DNA from: an uncultured Marmoricola sp.
Lineage (GTDB): Bacteria > Actinomycetota > Actinomycetes > Propionibacteriales > Nocardioidaceae
Length of the DNA: 6,756 nt
Reading direction: 5' to 3'
Assembly: GCA_937868455.1 (NCBI GenBank)
Contig: CALMMO010000397.1
Span: 1-6,756, forward strand
Below the pieces are notes generated by a model. That model was given only the letters and a program-made list of their open reading frames with translations, was not told the origin of the DNA and searched no databases. How positions within the stretch are numbered: position 1 is the first letter of the stretch; each line of letters opens with the position of its first letter. Below are positions 1 through 6,756 of this stretch, piece after piece. Position numbers and translations under genes: made by a program.

Positions 1-605
1 TCGTCGGCCAACTGCTCGGGGCGCGGGGTCGTGTGCTGCCCATGGCATTAGATCCCCTAGTTATTACCGCCACCGTGCAAGGCGCCGACCCTGCGAAGCC
101 AGATGAGATCACCCACGTTTCAGGGCAAGTGGAGGTGGCCACGACTGGGGGACGCCTCCTCGAAGTAGGCATCCAGCCGCAACACCCCACGCCGTGTCCC
201 CAAGCTCTGGCCGCCATTGCCGAAGCCGACTGGGTCGTGCTCGGACCGGGGTCTTGGTACACCAGCGTGATTCCACATGTGCTCGTGCCCGAACTTCGCG
301 AGGCTTTATGTGCCACGCCGGCCCGCGTATTGGTGAACCTCAACCTCCAGGCCCAGGAGGGCGAAACCGAAGGGCTAAGCCCAGCCGATCATTACCGGGT
401 GTTGCTCGCGCATGCGCCAGGGCTCAAGGTCGACACAGTTTTGGCTGATTCCCATGCCGTGGCGGACCTCGCTGCTTTGCGCAGCGTGGTCGTGGAGTCG
501 GGTGCTGAATTGGTCTGCGATGACATCGCCAGAGTCGACGTCACGGACCAGCATCACCCAGGCAAATTGGCTCTTGCATATGCACGACTCATGGCCGGGT
601 CTTAG
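1..605 (+). CDS. yvcK: Gluconeogenesis factor YvcK/CofD-like protein, 3' part (5' end outside window)
   Basis: The reading frame is open from base 3, before any start codon, so the gene begins left of the window; about 200 C-terminal residues are visible. YvcK proteins (UPF0052, CofD-like fold) bind UDP-sugars such as UDP-GlcNAc. They are needed for growth on gluconeogenic carbon sources and for normal cell-wall synthesis and shape; they act in the cytoplasm. Visible family signatures are LLGARGRVLPM near the left edge, the nucleotide-binding-type motif GPGSWYTSV (about 243-269), NLNLQAQEGETEG (about 336-374) and a final conserved helix. The family is usually about 320 residues, so roughly the first third is missing. 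A GTG at 33 and an ATG at 42 lie inside the conserved region and are not the start. The stop is TAG at 603-605, followed by 60 bases before whiA; the two genes are neighbours in most Gram-positive bacteria. The family assignment is firm; the exact role in this organism is inferred. Confidence 0.93.
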   Translation, partial: VGQLLGARGRVLPMALDPLVITATVQGADPAKPDEITHVSGQVEVATTGGRLLEVGIQPQHPTPCPQALAAIAEADWVVLGPGSWYTSVIPHVLVPELREALCATPARVLVNLNLQAQEGETEGLSPADHYRVLLAHAPGLKVDTVLADSHAVADLAALRSVVVESGAELVCDDIARVDVTDQHHPGKLALAYARLMAGS

Positions 606-665
606 GCTGTGTCGTTGGTGCGCTGGTGCAACCCAAGTAGTACGACGTAAAGGCAGGTCCACTTG

Positions 666-1652
666 ATGGCAATGACTGCGCAGGTCAAGGCAGAACTGGC
701 AAATACCGCTATCACCAAGACCTGCTGCCGAAAGGCTGAAGTTGCCTCGATTTTGCGCTTCGCCGGGGGACTACACATCGTGTCGGGTCGCATCGTCGTC
801 GAAGCAGAACTAGACACCGGTGCCGCGGCTCGCAGGCTGCGTAAAGACATCGCTGAAATGTTCGGCCACAACTGCGACGTCGTCCTGGTGCAGGGCGCAG
901 GTCTTCGCAAGGGGAGCCGCTATCTGGTTCGGGTGGTGCGGGAGGGCGAGTCACTGGCCCGACAGACCGGCTTGATTGACCAAAGGGGACGCCCAGTGCG
1001 TGGCCTGCCACCACAAGTTGTCTCTGGTTCTGGTTGTGATGCAGTGGCGGCCTGGCGAGGTGCGTTCTTAGCCCACGGTTCACTCACTGAGCCCGGTCGT
1101 TCTTCGGCGTTGGAAGTCACCTGTCCCGGCCCTGAGGCTGCACTGGCTCTGGTCGGTGCTGCTCGCCGGTTGGGTATCTCTGCCAAGGCGCGCGAGGTTC
1201 GCGGGGTCGACCGGGTGGTGATTCGCGACGGAGACGCAATCGGCGAACTTCTCACTCGTTTGGGTGCGCATGAGTCGTTGCTGGCCTGGGAAGAGAAGCG
1301 GATGCGCCGTGAGGTGCGCGCCGAAGCCAACCGTTTGGCGAACTTTGACGACGCCAACCTTCGTCGCTCAGCACGCGCTGCGGTTGCTGCTGGAGCACGA
1401 GTCGGTCGCGCCCTTGAGATCTTGGGAGATGAGATTCCCGATCACCTGCGCCAAGCGGGGTCGTTGCGACTGGAGCACAAGCAGGCCTCGCTAGAAGAAC
1501 TCGGTCAATTGCACGACCCCGTACTCACCAAAGACGCCATCGCTGGACGCATCAGACGGCTGCTGGCCATGGCCGACAAGCAGGCCCAAACGATGGGCAT
1601 CCCTGACACTGAAGCCTCGCTGACTCCCGAGATGTTGGCCGAGGATTCTTAA
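666..1652 (+). CDS. whiA: DNA-binding protein WhiA
   Basis: Predicted 328-residue WhiA, the usual length for the family. In Streptomyces WhiA works with WhiB to switch on division and sporulation genes; in other Gram-positives it affects division and chromosome segregation. The N-terminal part (about 1-205) is the degenerate LAGLIDADG-endonuclease-like fold, with the core segment [11 protein letters not shown] at residues 130-140. The C-terminal helix-turn-helix lies at about 273-303 (QASLEELG through [13 protein letters not shown]). The linker [18 protein letters not shown] (223-240) is strongly actinobacterial. I chose ATG at 666 because [11 protein letters not shown] matches the usual WhiA N-terminus and a purine-rich AGGCAGG (651-657) sits 8 bases upstream. 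TTG at 663 adds one residue; ATG at 672 is also possible. It follows yvcK as in most actinobacteria and is probably cotranscribed with it. Nothing is truncated. Confidence 0.96.
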   Translation: MAMTAQVKAELANTAITKTCCRKAEVASILRFAGGLHIVSGRIVVEAELDTGAAARRLRKDIAEMFGHNCDVVLVQGAGLRKGSRYLVRVVREGESLARQTGLIDQRGRPVRGLPPQVVSGSGCDAVAAWRGAFLAHGSLTEPGRSSALEVTCPGPEAALALVGAARRLGISAKAREVRGVDRVVIRDGDAIGELLTRLGAHESLLAWEEKRMRREVRAEANRLANFDDANLRRSARAAVAAGARVGRALEILGDEIPDHLRQAGSLRLEHKQASLEELGQLHDPVLTKDAIAGRIRRLLAMADKQAQTMGIPDTEASLTPEMLAEDS

Positions 1653-1729
1653 CGGCGATTGAACGTTCGGGTTACTTTTCCGTACTCCTGTTGCGTGTCC
1701 CCATCTAGCGCCCGAGAGGGGTAGGGTCG

Positions 1730-1745
1730 GGGTTGTAATCAACCC
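1730..1745. promoter_or_regulatory. Perfect inverted repeat upstream of gap, possible operator
   Basis: GGGTTG-TAAT-CAACCC is a perfect 6-bp inverted repeat with a 4-base spacer, ending 8 bases before the gap ribosome binding site. If TAGGGT (1722-1727) is the -10 element, the palindrome covers the transcription start, which suits a repressor site. It could instead fold as a small 5' leader hairpin near the Shine-Dalgarno sequence. No known operator consensus is recognised in it. Confidence 0.35.
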
Positions 1746-1753
1746 ACTTTTTC

Positions 1754-1758
1754 AGGAG
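1754..1758 (+). promoter_or_regulatory. gap ribosome binding site
   Basis: AGGAG lies 9 bases before the GTG at 1768. It fixes the gap start at that GTG, which also begins the conserved N-terminus [15 protein letters not shown]. Confidence 0.8.
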
Positions 1759-1761
1759 TGA

Positions 1762-2772
<1,011 letters not shown>

Positions 2773-2777
2773 CGATC

Positions 2778-3977
2778 ATGAGCGATCTAGCAACACTTGG
2801 TGACCTGCGCGGCAAGCGAGTTCTGGTTCGCTCAGATCTCAACGTTCCGCTCTCTGGGTCCGTCATCACCGATGACGGTCGCATTCGGGCAAGCCTGCCC
2901 ACCATTCGTGCTCTCGCTGAGGCGGGAGCACGGGTGGTGGTCGTGGCCCACCTTGGTCGACCTAAGGGCGCCCCTGACCCGGCGTACTCCTTGGCGCCGG
3001 TGGCGACGCGTCTCGGCGAGCTTCTGGGAGCGCCGGTTGCCTTTGCCACCGACACCGTGGGGGAGTCTGCGAACTCTGTCGTGGCCCAACTAGCCCACGG
3101 TCAGGTCGCGTTGCTAGAAAACGTCCGATTCAACATGGGCGAGACAAGCAAAGACGACGCCGAGCGCGGTGCCTTTGCAGATCAGCTAGCGGCGTTAGCT
3201 GACGCTTTCGTCTCTGATGGTTTTGGAGTGGTGCACCGCAAGCAAGCTTCGGTCTATGACGTGGCCCAACGCCTGCCGCACGCAATGGGTGGCCTCGTTT
3301 CCGCAGAGATTGGCGTGTTGCGACGCCTCACAGACGACCCAGCCCGTCCCTACGTGGTGGCGCTTGGCGGGTCGAAGGTGAGCGACAAGCTCGCAGTGAT
3401 CGACAACCTGCTCGACAAGGCCGACACGTTGTTAGTCGGTGGCGGCATGGTGTTCACCTTCCTGGCGGCACTTGGCTATTCGGTTGGGTCCTCTTTGCTC
3501 GAAGAGGACCAAATCCAGACCTGCCGCGACTATCTGACGCGTGCCAGCGAGAGCGGCAAGCGGATTGTGTTGCCCACCGACATCGTGGTGGCTGCAGAGT
3601 TCAAGGCCGATTCGCCGGCCACTGTGGTCGCGGCTGACGCGATCCCTGCTGGTTCGATGGGGCTCGACATTGGGCCCGAAAGCGCAGCGGCCTTCAAGGC
3701 CGAGATCGCAGCGGCCAAGACGGTCTTTTGGAACGGGCCGATGGGTGTCTTCGAATTCGATGCCTTCGCTGGTGGCACCCGTGCTGTTGCTGAGGGCCTG
3801 ACTGAGGTGACTAAGCACGGCGGTTTAAGCGTGGTGGGCGGAGGCGACTCTGCTGCGGCCGTGCGCAAACTGGGCTTCGCAGATGACGCCTTTGGTCACA
3901 TCTCAACCGGTGGTGGAGCCAGCCTCGAATACCTCGAAGGCAAGCACCTCCCGGGCATCGACGTACTCTCCGATTGA
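2778..3977 (+). CDS. pgk: Phosphoglycerate kinase
   Basis: A 399-residue, full-length phosphoglycerate kinase. It transfers the acyl phosphate of 1,3-bisphosphoglycerate to ADP, giving 3-phosphoglycerate and ATP. Substrate-side motifs are RSDLNVPL (18-25), HLGRPKG (58-64), LLENVRFN (112-119) and [13 protein letters not shown] (146-158), the form usual in actinobacteria instead of NDAFG. Nucleotide-side motifs are GGSKVSDK (197-204), WNGPMGVFE (318-326), [13 protein letters not shown] (352-364) and [11 protein letters not shown] (374-384). The frame is open further upstream to 2700 inside gap, but homology begins at ATG 2778 ([20 protein letters not shown]), 5 bases after the gap stop. No Shine-Dalgarno sequence is visible before this ATG, so translational coupling to gap is likely. 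Codon use is slightly less biased than in gap and tpiA, with an occasional AAA lysine. Confidence 0.98.
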   Translation: MSDLATLGDLRGKRVLVRSDLNVPLSGSVITDDGRIRASLPTIRALAEAGARVVVVAHLGRPKGAPDPAYSLAPVATRLGELLGAPVAFATDTVGESANSVVAQLAHGQVALLENVRFNMGETSKDDAERGAFADQLAALADAFVSDGFGVVHRKQASVYDVAQRLPHAMGGLVSAEIGVLRRLTDDPARPYVVALGGSKVSDKLAVIDNLLDKADTLLVGGGMVFTFLAALGYSVGSSLLEEDQIQTCRDYLTRASESGKRIVLPTDIVVAAEFKADSPATVVAADAIPAGSMGLDIGPESAAAFKAEIAAAKTVFWNGPMGVFEFDAFAGGTRAVAEGLTEVTKHGGLSVVGGGDSAAAVRKLGFADDAFGHISTGGGASLEYLEGKHLPGIDVLSD

Positions 3978-4008
3978 TTGCGCACCCGCGCACTGACGAA
4001 GGAATCTC

Positions 4009-4806
4009 ATGGCTAAGCACTCTCGCCTGCCCCTGATGGCAGGCAACTGGAAGATGAACCTCAACCACCAAGAGGCCGTGGCCCTGGTGCAGAAGTTGTC
4101 CTTTGTTCTTTCCGACAAGTCACACGACTACGCCAAGGCTGAAGTCGTTGTGGTGCCTCCGTTCACCGACATTCGGGGCGTCCAAACCCTCGTCGATGGC
4201 GACCGCCTCTCGATCAAGTACGGCGCGCAAGACGTCTCGACCCATGATGAGGGGGCCTACACCGGTGAAATCTCGGCGGGGATGCTGGCCAAGCTCGGCT
4301 GCTCCTATGTGGTGGTAGGGCACTCCGAGCGCCGCGAGTATCACGGCGAGAGCGATGCCACCGTCAACACCAAGGCACACAAGGCCCTGGCTGCCGGCAT
4401 GACCCCGATCGTGTGCGTGGGCGAGGGTCTGGAGATCCGCAAGGCTGGTGAGCACGTGCCTTACACGTTGGCTCAAATCGATGGCTCACTAGCCGGCTTC
4501 ACGCCTGAGCAGGTGGCCGAACTCGTGGTCGCTTACGAGCCCGTATGGGCTATCGGCACCGGTGAAGTAGCGACCCCTGAGGACGCTCAAGAGGTGTGTG
4601 CAGCGATCCGCGGACGGATTGGTGAAACCTTCGGTGAGGCGGCCGCCGCCGGCGTTCGGGTGCTCTATGGCGGCTCGGTGAAGGCCAGCAACGTGGCTGG
4701 GATCATGGAGAAGGCCGACGTTGATGGGGCACTCGTGGGTGGCGCATCGTTGCAGGCTGATGAATTTGGCGGCATCTGCCGCTTCTATGCCCTGCCGGTC
4801 CTCTGA
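4009..4806 (+). CDS. tpiA: Triose-phosphate isomerase
   Basis: A 265-residue TIM-barrel enzyme interconverting dihydroxyacetone phosphate and glyceraldehyde 3-phosphate. Active-site elements are present in order: the substrate lysine Lys15 in GNWKMN, the electrophile His105 in [10 protein letters not shown], and the catalytic base Glu177 in [11 protein letters not shown]. The latter runs into flexible loop 6 ([10 protein letters not shown]). The phosphate-binding loops are [10 protein letters not shown] (219-228) and LVGGASL (242-248). The start ATG at 4009 has a strong GAAGGA (3998-4003) 5 bases upstream and gives the expected N-terminus. It lies 31 bases after pgk. That spacer holds a short repeat, TGCGC-ACCC-GCGCA (3979-3992), possibly a minor mRNA hairpin. 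All lysine codons are AAG, as in gap. Confidence 0.98.
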   Translation: MAKHSRLPLMAGNWKMNLNHQEAVALVQKLSFVLSDKSHDYAKAEVVVVPPFTDIRGVQTLVDGDRLSIKYGAQDVSTHDEGAYTGEISAGMLAKLGCSYVVVGHSERREYHGESDATVNTKAHKALAAGMTPIVCVGEGLEIRKAGEHVPYTLAQIDGSLAGFTPEQVAELVVAYEPVWAIGTGEVATPEDAQEVCAAIRGRIGETFGEAAAAGVRVLYGGSVKASNVAGIMEKADVDGALVGGASLQADEFGGICRFYALPVL

Positions 4807-4836
4807 TCTCAACCAACGTGAGTTAGGCTCCTCAAC

Positions 4837-5073
4837 GTGATTCTTGTGTTCCAGATTGGGCTCGTCATTACCAGCCTGCTATTGATCTTGATGATTTTGC
4901 TCCACAAAGGTCGAGGCGGCGGCATGTCCGACATGTTCGGCGGTGGAGTGTCGACCGGACTGGGTGGTTCCTCCGTCGCTGAGCGCAACCTTGACCGGAT
5001 CACAGTCGCTATCGGCGTCATCTGGATTGGCTGCGTTGTTGCGTTGGGCTACCTCTACAAGCTCGCTGCCTGA
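4837..5073 (+). CDS. secG: Preprotein translocase subunit SecG
   Basis: A 78-residue inner-membrane protein, the small accessory subunit of the SecYEG channel. Two hydrophobic segments are visible, at about residues 2-22 and 55-75. They are joined by the typical glycine-rich cytoplasmic loop containing LLHKGRGGGMSDMFGGG (21-37) and the SSVAERNLDRIT stretch before the second helix. This layout, the size and the position after tpiA all fit actinobacterial SecG. The start is GTG at 4837 with only a weak AGG (4825-4827) 9 bases upstream. CAACGTGA occurs both over this start (4833-4840) and 19 bases earlier (4814-4821), where the GTG is followed after one codon by TAG. The ppc gene, which in corynebacteria and mycobacteria lies near here, is not present between tpiA and secG. 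Confidence 0.94.
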   Translation: MILVFQIGLVITSLLLILMILLHKGRGGGMSDMFGGGVSTGLGGSSVAERNLDRITVAIGVIWIGCVVALGYLYKLAA

Positions 5074-5078
5074 GTTCG

Positions 5079-5085
5079 AGAAGGG
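5079..5085 (+). promoter_or_regulatory. rbpA ribosome binding site
   Basis: AGAAGGG lies 9 bases before the GTG at 5095, in the 21-base spacer after secG. It supports that GTG as the start; the next in-frame ATGs fall inside the conserved region. Confidence 0.7.
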
Positions 5086-5094
5086 AACAATTAC

Positions 5095-5454
5095 GTGGCT
5101 GGTGGTGGCAACGCCATTCGTGGAAGCCGTGTGGGCGCAGGCCCCATGGGAGAGGCTGAGCGGGGGGAAGCAGCACCTCGTCAGCAGGTGTCGTACTTCT
5201 GCTCTCAAGAGCACCGAACTGCGATCGCATTCTCGATGGAGGCACAGATCCCTGAATCATGGGACTGCCCCCGTTGTGGATTGCCAGCGTCGTTGGACTC
5301 TGAAAACCCTCCTCCGCCTCCGAAGAATGAGCCGTACAAGACTCACCTGGCTTACGTGAAGGAGCGCCGCTCCGACAACGAAGCGGCCGACATCCTTGAC
5401 GAGGCGATTAAGACTCTGCGCGCGAAGCGCAAGTCAGGCGAAATCATCTTCTGA
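5095..5454 (+). CDS. rbpA: RNA polymerase-binding protein RbpA family
   Basis: A 119-residue protein of the actinobacterial RbpA family, which binds RNA polymerase and its principal sigma factor and helps open promoters. The order of parts fits. A short N-terminal tail (1-26) carries IRGSRVGAGPM. A zinc-type beta core follows, with ligand candidates Cys36, His40, Cys58 and Cys61 (FCSQEH and CPRCG), the same C-x3-H...C-x2-C pattern as Streptomyces RbpA. Next is a proline-rich linker (PPPPPKNEP, 72-80), then a helical sigma-interaction segment from about 82 (KTHLAYVKERRSD) with a basic C-terminus. The start is GTG at 5095 with AGAAGGG at 5079-5085. It is the last gene of the glycolytic run and ends in a 21-base overlap with convergent pgl. 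The segment after TH differs from the THWDML form of M. tuberculosis and S. coelicolor RbpA, so this may be a paralogous subfamily; the symbol is therefore provisional. Confidence 0.88.
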   Translation: MAGGGNAIRGSRVGAGPMGEAERGEAAPRQQVSYFCSQEHRTAIAFSMEAQIPESWDCPRCGLPASLDSENPPPPPKNEPYKTHLAYVKERRSDNEAADILDEAIKTLRAKRKSGEIIF

Positions 5455-6216
5455 TGCTTCCAAGGCCGCCGCTTCCACTTCGGAGGCGGCGGCTTTGTCT
5501 AGCCACCACACGACTTCACACTCCGCTGGCAGGCGCTCCAGCAGACCTCTGACCGGTGTCGAGGAGACGTCTTGGGTTGGATCGAGTGATCGGGCAACTG
5601 CCTGCGCCTTGTCGGCTCCGCTGACGACGAACCAGACCGCACGGGTGTTGCGTCCCAATGCCTCGAAGGTGAGTGAGACGCGTTCGGGCGGCGGCTTGGG
5701 GGAGTCGGTCACCGCAACGGCGATGGCATCTCTGATCTGTGCAGCCGGGTGATGCGGAAAGAGTGAGGCGATGTGGCCGTCGGGGCCAAGCCCCAGCATG
5801 ACGAGGTCCCAACTGCCCGTGCCCTGATGACGCAATTGCTCGGAGTACGTCGAGGCAGCCCGTGCAACTGAGTCGACCTCCCCAACTGCTGGCACCTCCA
5901 TGACCGCGAAGGGAGGTGGCGTGAGCCCATCGAGGAAGTCCTCACGGGCTTGGAGCGCATTGCGATCGGGTGATTCGGCGGGAACGAAGCGCTCATCGCC
6001 AAACCAGAAGCGGACCTGCCCCCAGGGCACACCTGCAGATTGGGCACCGACCTGTCGATGGATTGCCCGGGCGATGGTGCCGCCGGTCAGTGCAACCTCG
6101 AGGGGAGTGATGGGATCTTCGGACGACTGCGACGTTCGAGAAAGGCGTTGGATCATCGCGTGCGCAACTTCACGAGCCAGCGCAGCCGGCTCATCGAACA
6201 CCTTTAACGTGACCAT
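5434..6216 (-). CDS. pgl: 6-phosphogluconolactonase
   Basis: A 260-residue 6-phosphogluconolactonase (DevB/SOL type), hydrolysing 6-phosphoglucono-lactone to 6-phosphogluconate in the oxidative pentose phosphate pathway. Motifs in order are LTGGTIARA (43-51), WFGDERFVP (71-79) with SPDRN (82-86), LGLGPDGHIASLFP (141-154, the catalytic region), SPKPPPERVSLT (172-183) and SGADKAQAV (199-207). The fold normally ends near VVWWLD (235-240). The last 20 residues are an Ala/Glu-rich tail whose first codons form the operon terminator of the opposite strand. The ATG at 6216 is supported by GAGGA (6228-6224) 7 bases upstream. It follows pgi by 60 bases and is probably cotranscribed with it. Its 3' end overlaps rbpA tail to tail by 21 bases. 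opcA, the usual neighbour in many actinobacteria, is absent on the upstream side. Confidence 0.95.
   Translation of the reverse strand: MVTLKVFDEPAALAREVAHAMIQRLSRTSQSSEDPITPLEVALTGGTIARAIHRQVGAQSAGVPWGQVRFWFGDERFVPAESPDRNALQAREDFLDGLTPPPFAVMEVPAVGEVDSVARAASTYSEQLRHQGTGSWDLVMLGLGPDGHIASLFPHHPAAQIRDAIAVAVTDSPKPPPERVSLTFEALGRNTRAVWFVVSGADKAQAVARSLDPTQDVSSTPVRGLLERLPAECEVVWWLDKAAASEVEAAALEASEDDFA
5462..5501 (+). terminator. Intrinsic terminator of the gap-rbpA operon, inside antisense pgl
   Basis: Bases 5462-5476 pair with 5482-5496 to form a 15-bp stem (arms AAGGCCGCCGCTTCC and GGAGGCGGCGGCTTT, two G-U pairs) with a 5-base loop ACTTC. The stem starts 8 bases after the rbpA stop. On the plus strand the 3' arm runs into TTTGTCT, a modest U-rich tail, so it should stop transcripts coming from rbpA. 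On the minus strand the hairpin also forms but is followed by GGAAGCATCAG, so it should not terminate pgl mRNA. The same bases encode residues 241-252 of Pgl. Confidence 0.82.
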
Positions 6217-6276
6217 CGGCCCATCCTCAGTTGAGTCCCGCAGCGTGGCCAGAGACCACGCGTTGAGTGCTGGGGG
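6217..6276 (-). repeat. pgi-pgl spacer with small inverted and direct repeats
   Basis: The 60 bases between the pgi stop and the pgl start contain a perfect 6-bp inverted repeat (GCGTGG at 6243-6248 and CCACGC at 6256-6261, 7-base loop). Two copies of GTTGAGT (6230-6236 and 6262-6268, plus-strand reading) lie 32 bases apart on either side of it. The right-hand part as read in the gene direction holds the pgl Shine-Dalgarno sequence. No U-tract follows the hairpin, so it is not an evident terminator. Function unknown; it may be chance. Confidence 0.35.
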
Positions 6277-6756
6277 TCATGCGCGGCGATAACCCTGGTA
6301 GTACTCCAGCAGCATTCGAGTGGAGGAGTCCTGCGACGCGATCACCGCGGGGTCTCCTGCGACTGCCGGTGCAATTTGCTGGGCCAATTGCTTGCCGAGC
6401 TCCACACCCCATTGATCGAAACTGTCGATGCCCCAGACAACACCTTGAACGAACGTGATGTGTTCGTAGAGGGCAATGAGTTGCCCCAGGACCGAAGGTG
6501 TGAGATCGGGGGCCATGATCGAGGTCGTCGGGCGGTTGCCAGGGAACACCCGCGCAGACACGATGGCCTCCCGGGTGCCCTCCGCCCTGACCTCGTGAGC
6601 AGTCTTGCCAAAAGCAAGCGCCTTGGTCTGGGCGAAGAAGTTGGCCAAGAACACCTCGTGCACATCCGCATCACCGTCAGTGAGTGGGTAGGCCGGGTTG
6701 GCGAAGGCAATGAAGTCTGCGGGCACTAGACGAGTGCCTTGGTGGATCAACTGATA
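6277..6756 (-). CDS. pgi: Glucose-6-phosphate isomerase, C-terminal part (5' end outside window)
   Basis: The frame is open to the right window edge with no plausible start, so only the C-terminal 159 residues of a roughly 550-residue enzyme are visible. Pgi interconverts glucose 6-phosphate and fructose 6-phosphate in the cytoplasm. The visible part starts with [19 protein letters not shown], the conserved stretch downstream of the ring-opening histidine region. It then shows [22 protein letters not shown] and the family signature [19 protein letters not shown] near the end, whose lysine is an active-site residue. TGA at 6279-6277 closes it after EYYQGYRRA. The TTG at 6750 and later codons lie inside conserved sequence and are not starts. 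It is followed in the same direction by pgl. Residues further upstream, including the catalytic glutamate, cannot be checked here. Confidence 0.95.
   Translation of the reverse strand, partial: YQLIHQGTRLVPADFIAFANPAYPLTDGDADVHEVFLANFFAQTKALAFGKTAHEVRAEGTREAIVSARVFPGNRPTTSIMAPDLTPSVLGQLIALYEHITFVQGVVWGIDSFDQWGVELGKQLAQQIAPAVAGDPAVIASQDSSTRMLLEYYQGYRRA

Noticed and set aside
1661..1668. GAACGTTC palindrome resembling an SOS (LexA) box
   Set aside because: The actinobacterial LexA site needs a 4-base spacer between GAAC and GTTC; here there is none, and 8-base palindromes are common.
1711..1732. G-rich stretch that looked like a G-quadruplex (GGGG TA GGG TC GGGG)
   Set aside because: Only three runs of three or more G are present; a fourth is missing.
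3979..3992. Small hairpin TGCGC-ACCC-GCGCA between pgk and tpiA
   Set aside because: Five-base arms without a U-tract are too weak for a terminator and could be chance in G+C-rich DNA.
5024..5094. SigR-type promoter (GGAAT ... GTT) in front of rbpA, as known for Streptomyces rbpA
   Set aside because: GGATT at 5024 and GGGAAC at 5083 lack a GTT at the required spacing; operon transcription is the simpler view.
5900..6292. Plus-strand open frame of 130 residues opposite pgl
   Set aside because: It is antisense to well-supported pgl motifs, has low-complexity Arg/Ser composition and no ribosome binding site; it is a shadow of the codon bias.

Overview
The window is a chromosomal stretch of a G+C-rich actinobacterium (Actinomycetota). 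The evidence is lineage-specific: WhiA, an RbpA-family RNA polymerase-binding protein, and the order yvcK-whiA-gap-pgk-tpiA-secG, which is a familiar actinobacterial arrangement. Protein motifs such as [13 protein letters not shown] in Pgk and [18 protein letters not shown] in WhiA also look actinobacterial. I cannot place it to genus. Almost all of the window is coding. No gene-free stretch exceeds about 115 bases, and I see no mobile element, CRISPR array, tRNA or rRNA.

Plus strand, left to right. The 3' two-thirds of yvcK (1-605) is followed by whiA (666-1652), which encodes a sporulation/cell-division-type regulator. A 115-base intergenic region (1653-1767) carries a perfect 6-bp inverted repeat and probably the promoter of the glycolytic operon. 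Then come gap (1768-2772), pgk (2778-3977), tpiA (4009-4806), secG (4837-5073) and an rbpA-family gene (5095-5454). These five are spaced 5 to 31 bases apart and look like one operon. It ends at a 15-bp hairpin (5462-5496) followed by a short U-rich run.

Minus strand, converging on this operon. pgi is cut by the right window edge (6756-6277) and is followed by pgl (6216-5434). The 3' end of pgl overlaps the last 21 bases of rbpA, and the operon terminator lies inside pgl's coding sequence. The opcA and zwf genes that often sit beside pgl in actinobacteria are not between pgl and pgi here.

Functionally, gap, pgk and tpiA cover the triose part of glycolysis/gluconeogenesis. Pgi sits at the glucose-6-phosphate branch point, and Pgl is the second step of the oxidative pentose phosphate pathway. 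YvcK is a carbon-source and cell-envelope factor. SecG and the RbpA-family protein couple export and transcription to this central-carbon cluster by position only. I found no undescribed system. The items most worth a second look are the terminator embedded in antisense pgl, the variant sigma-interaction segment of the RbpA-family protein, the bare pgi-pgl pair, and the palindrome in front of gap.
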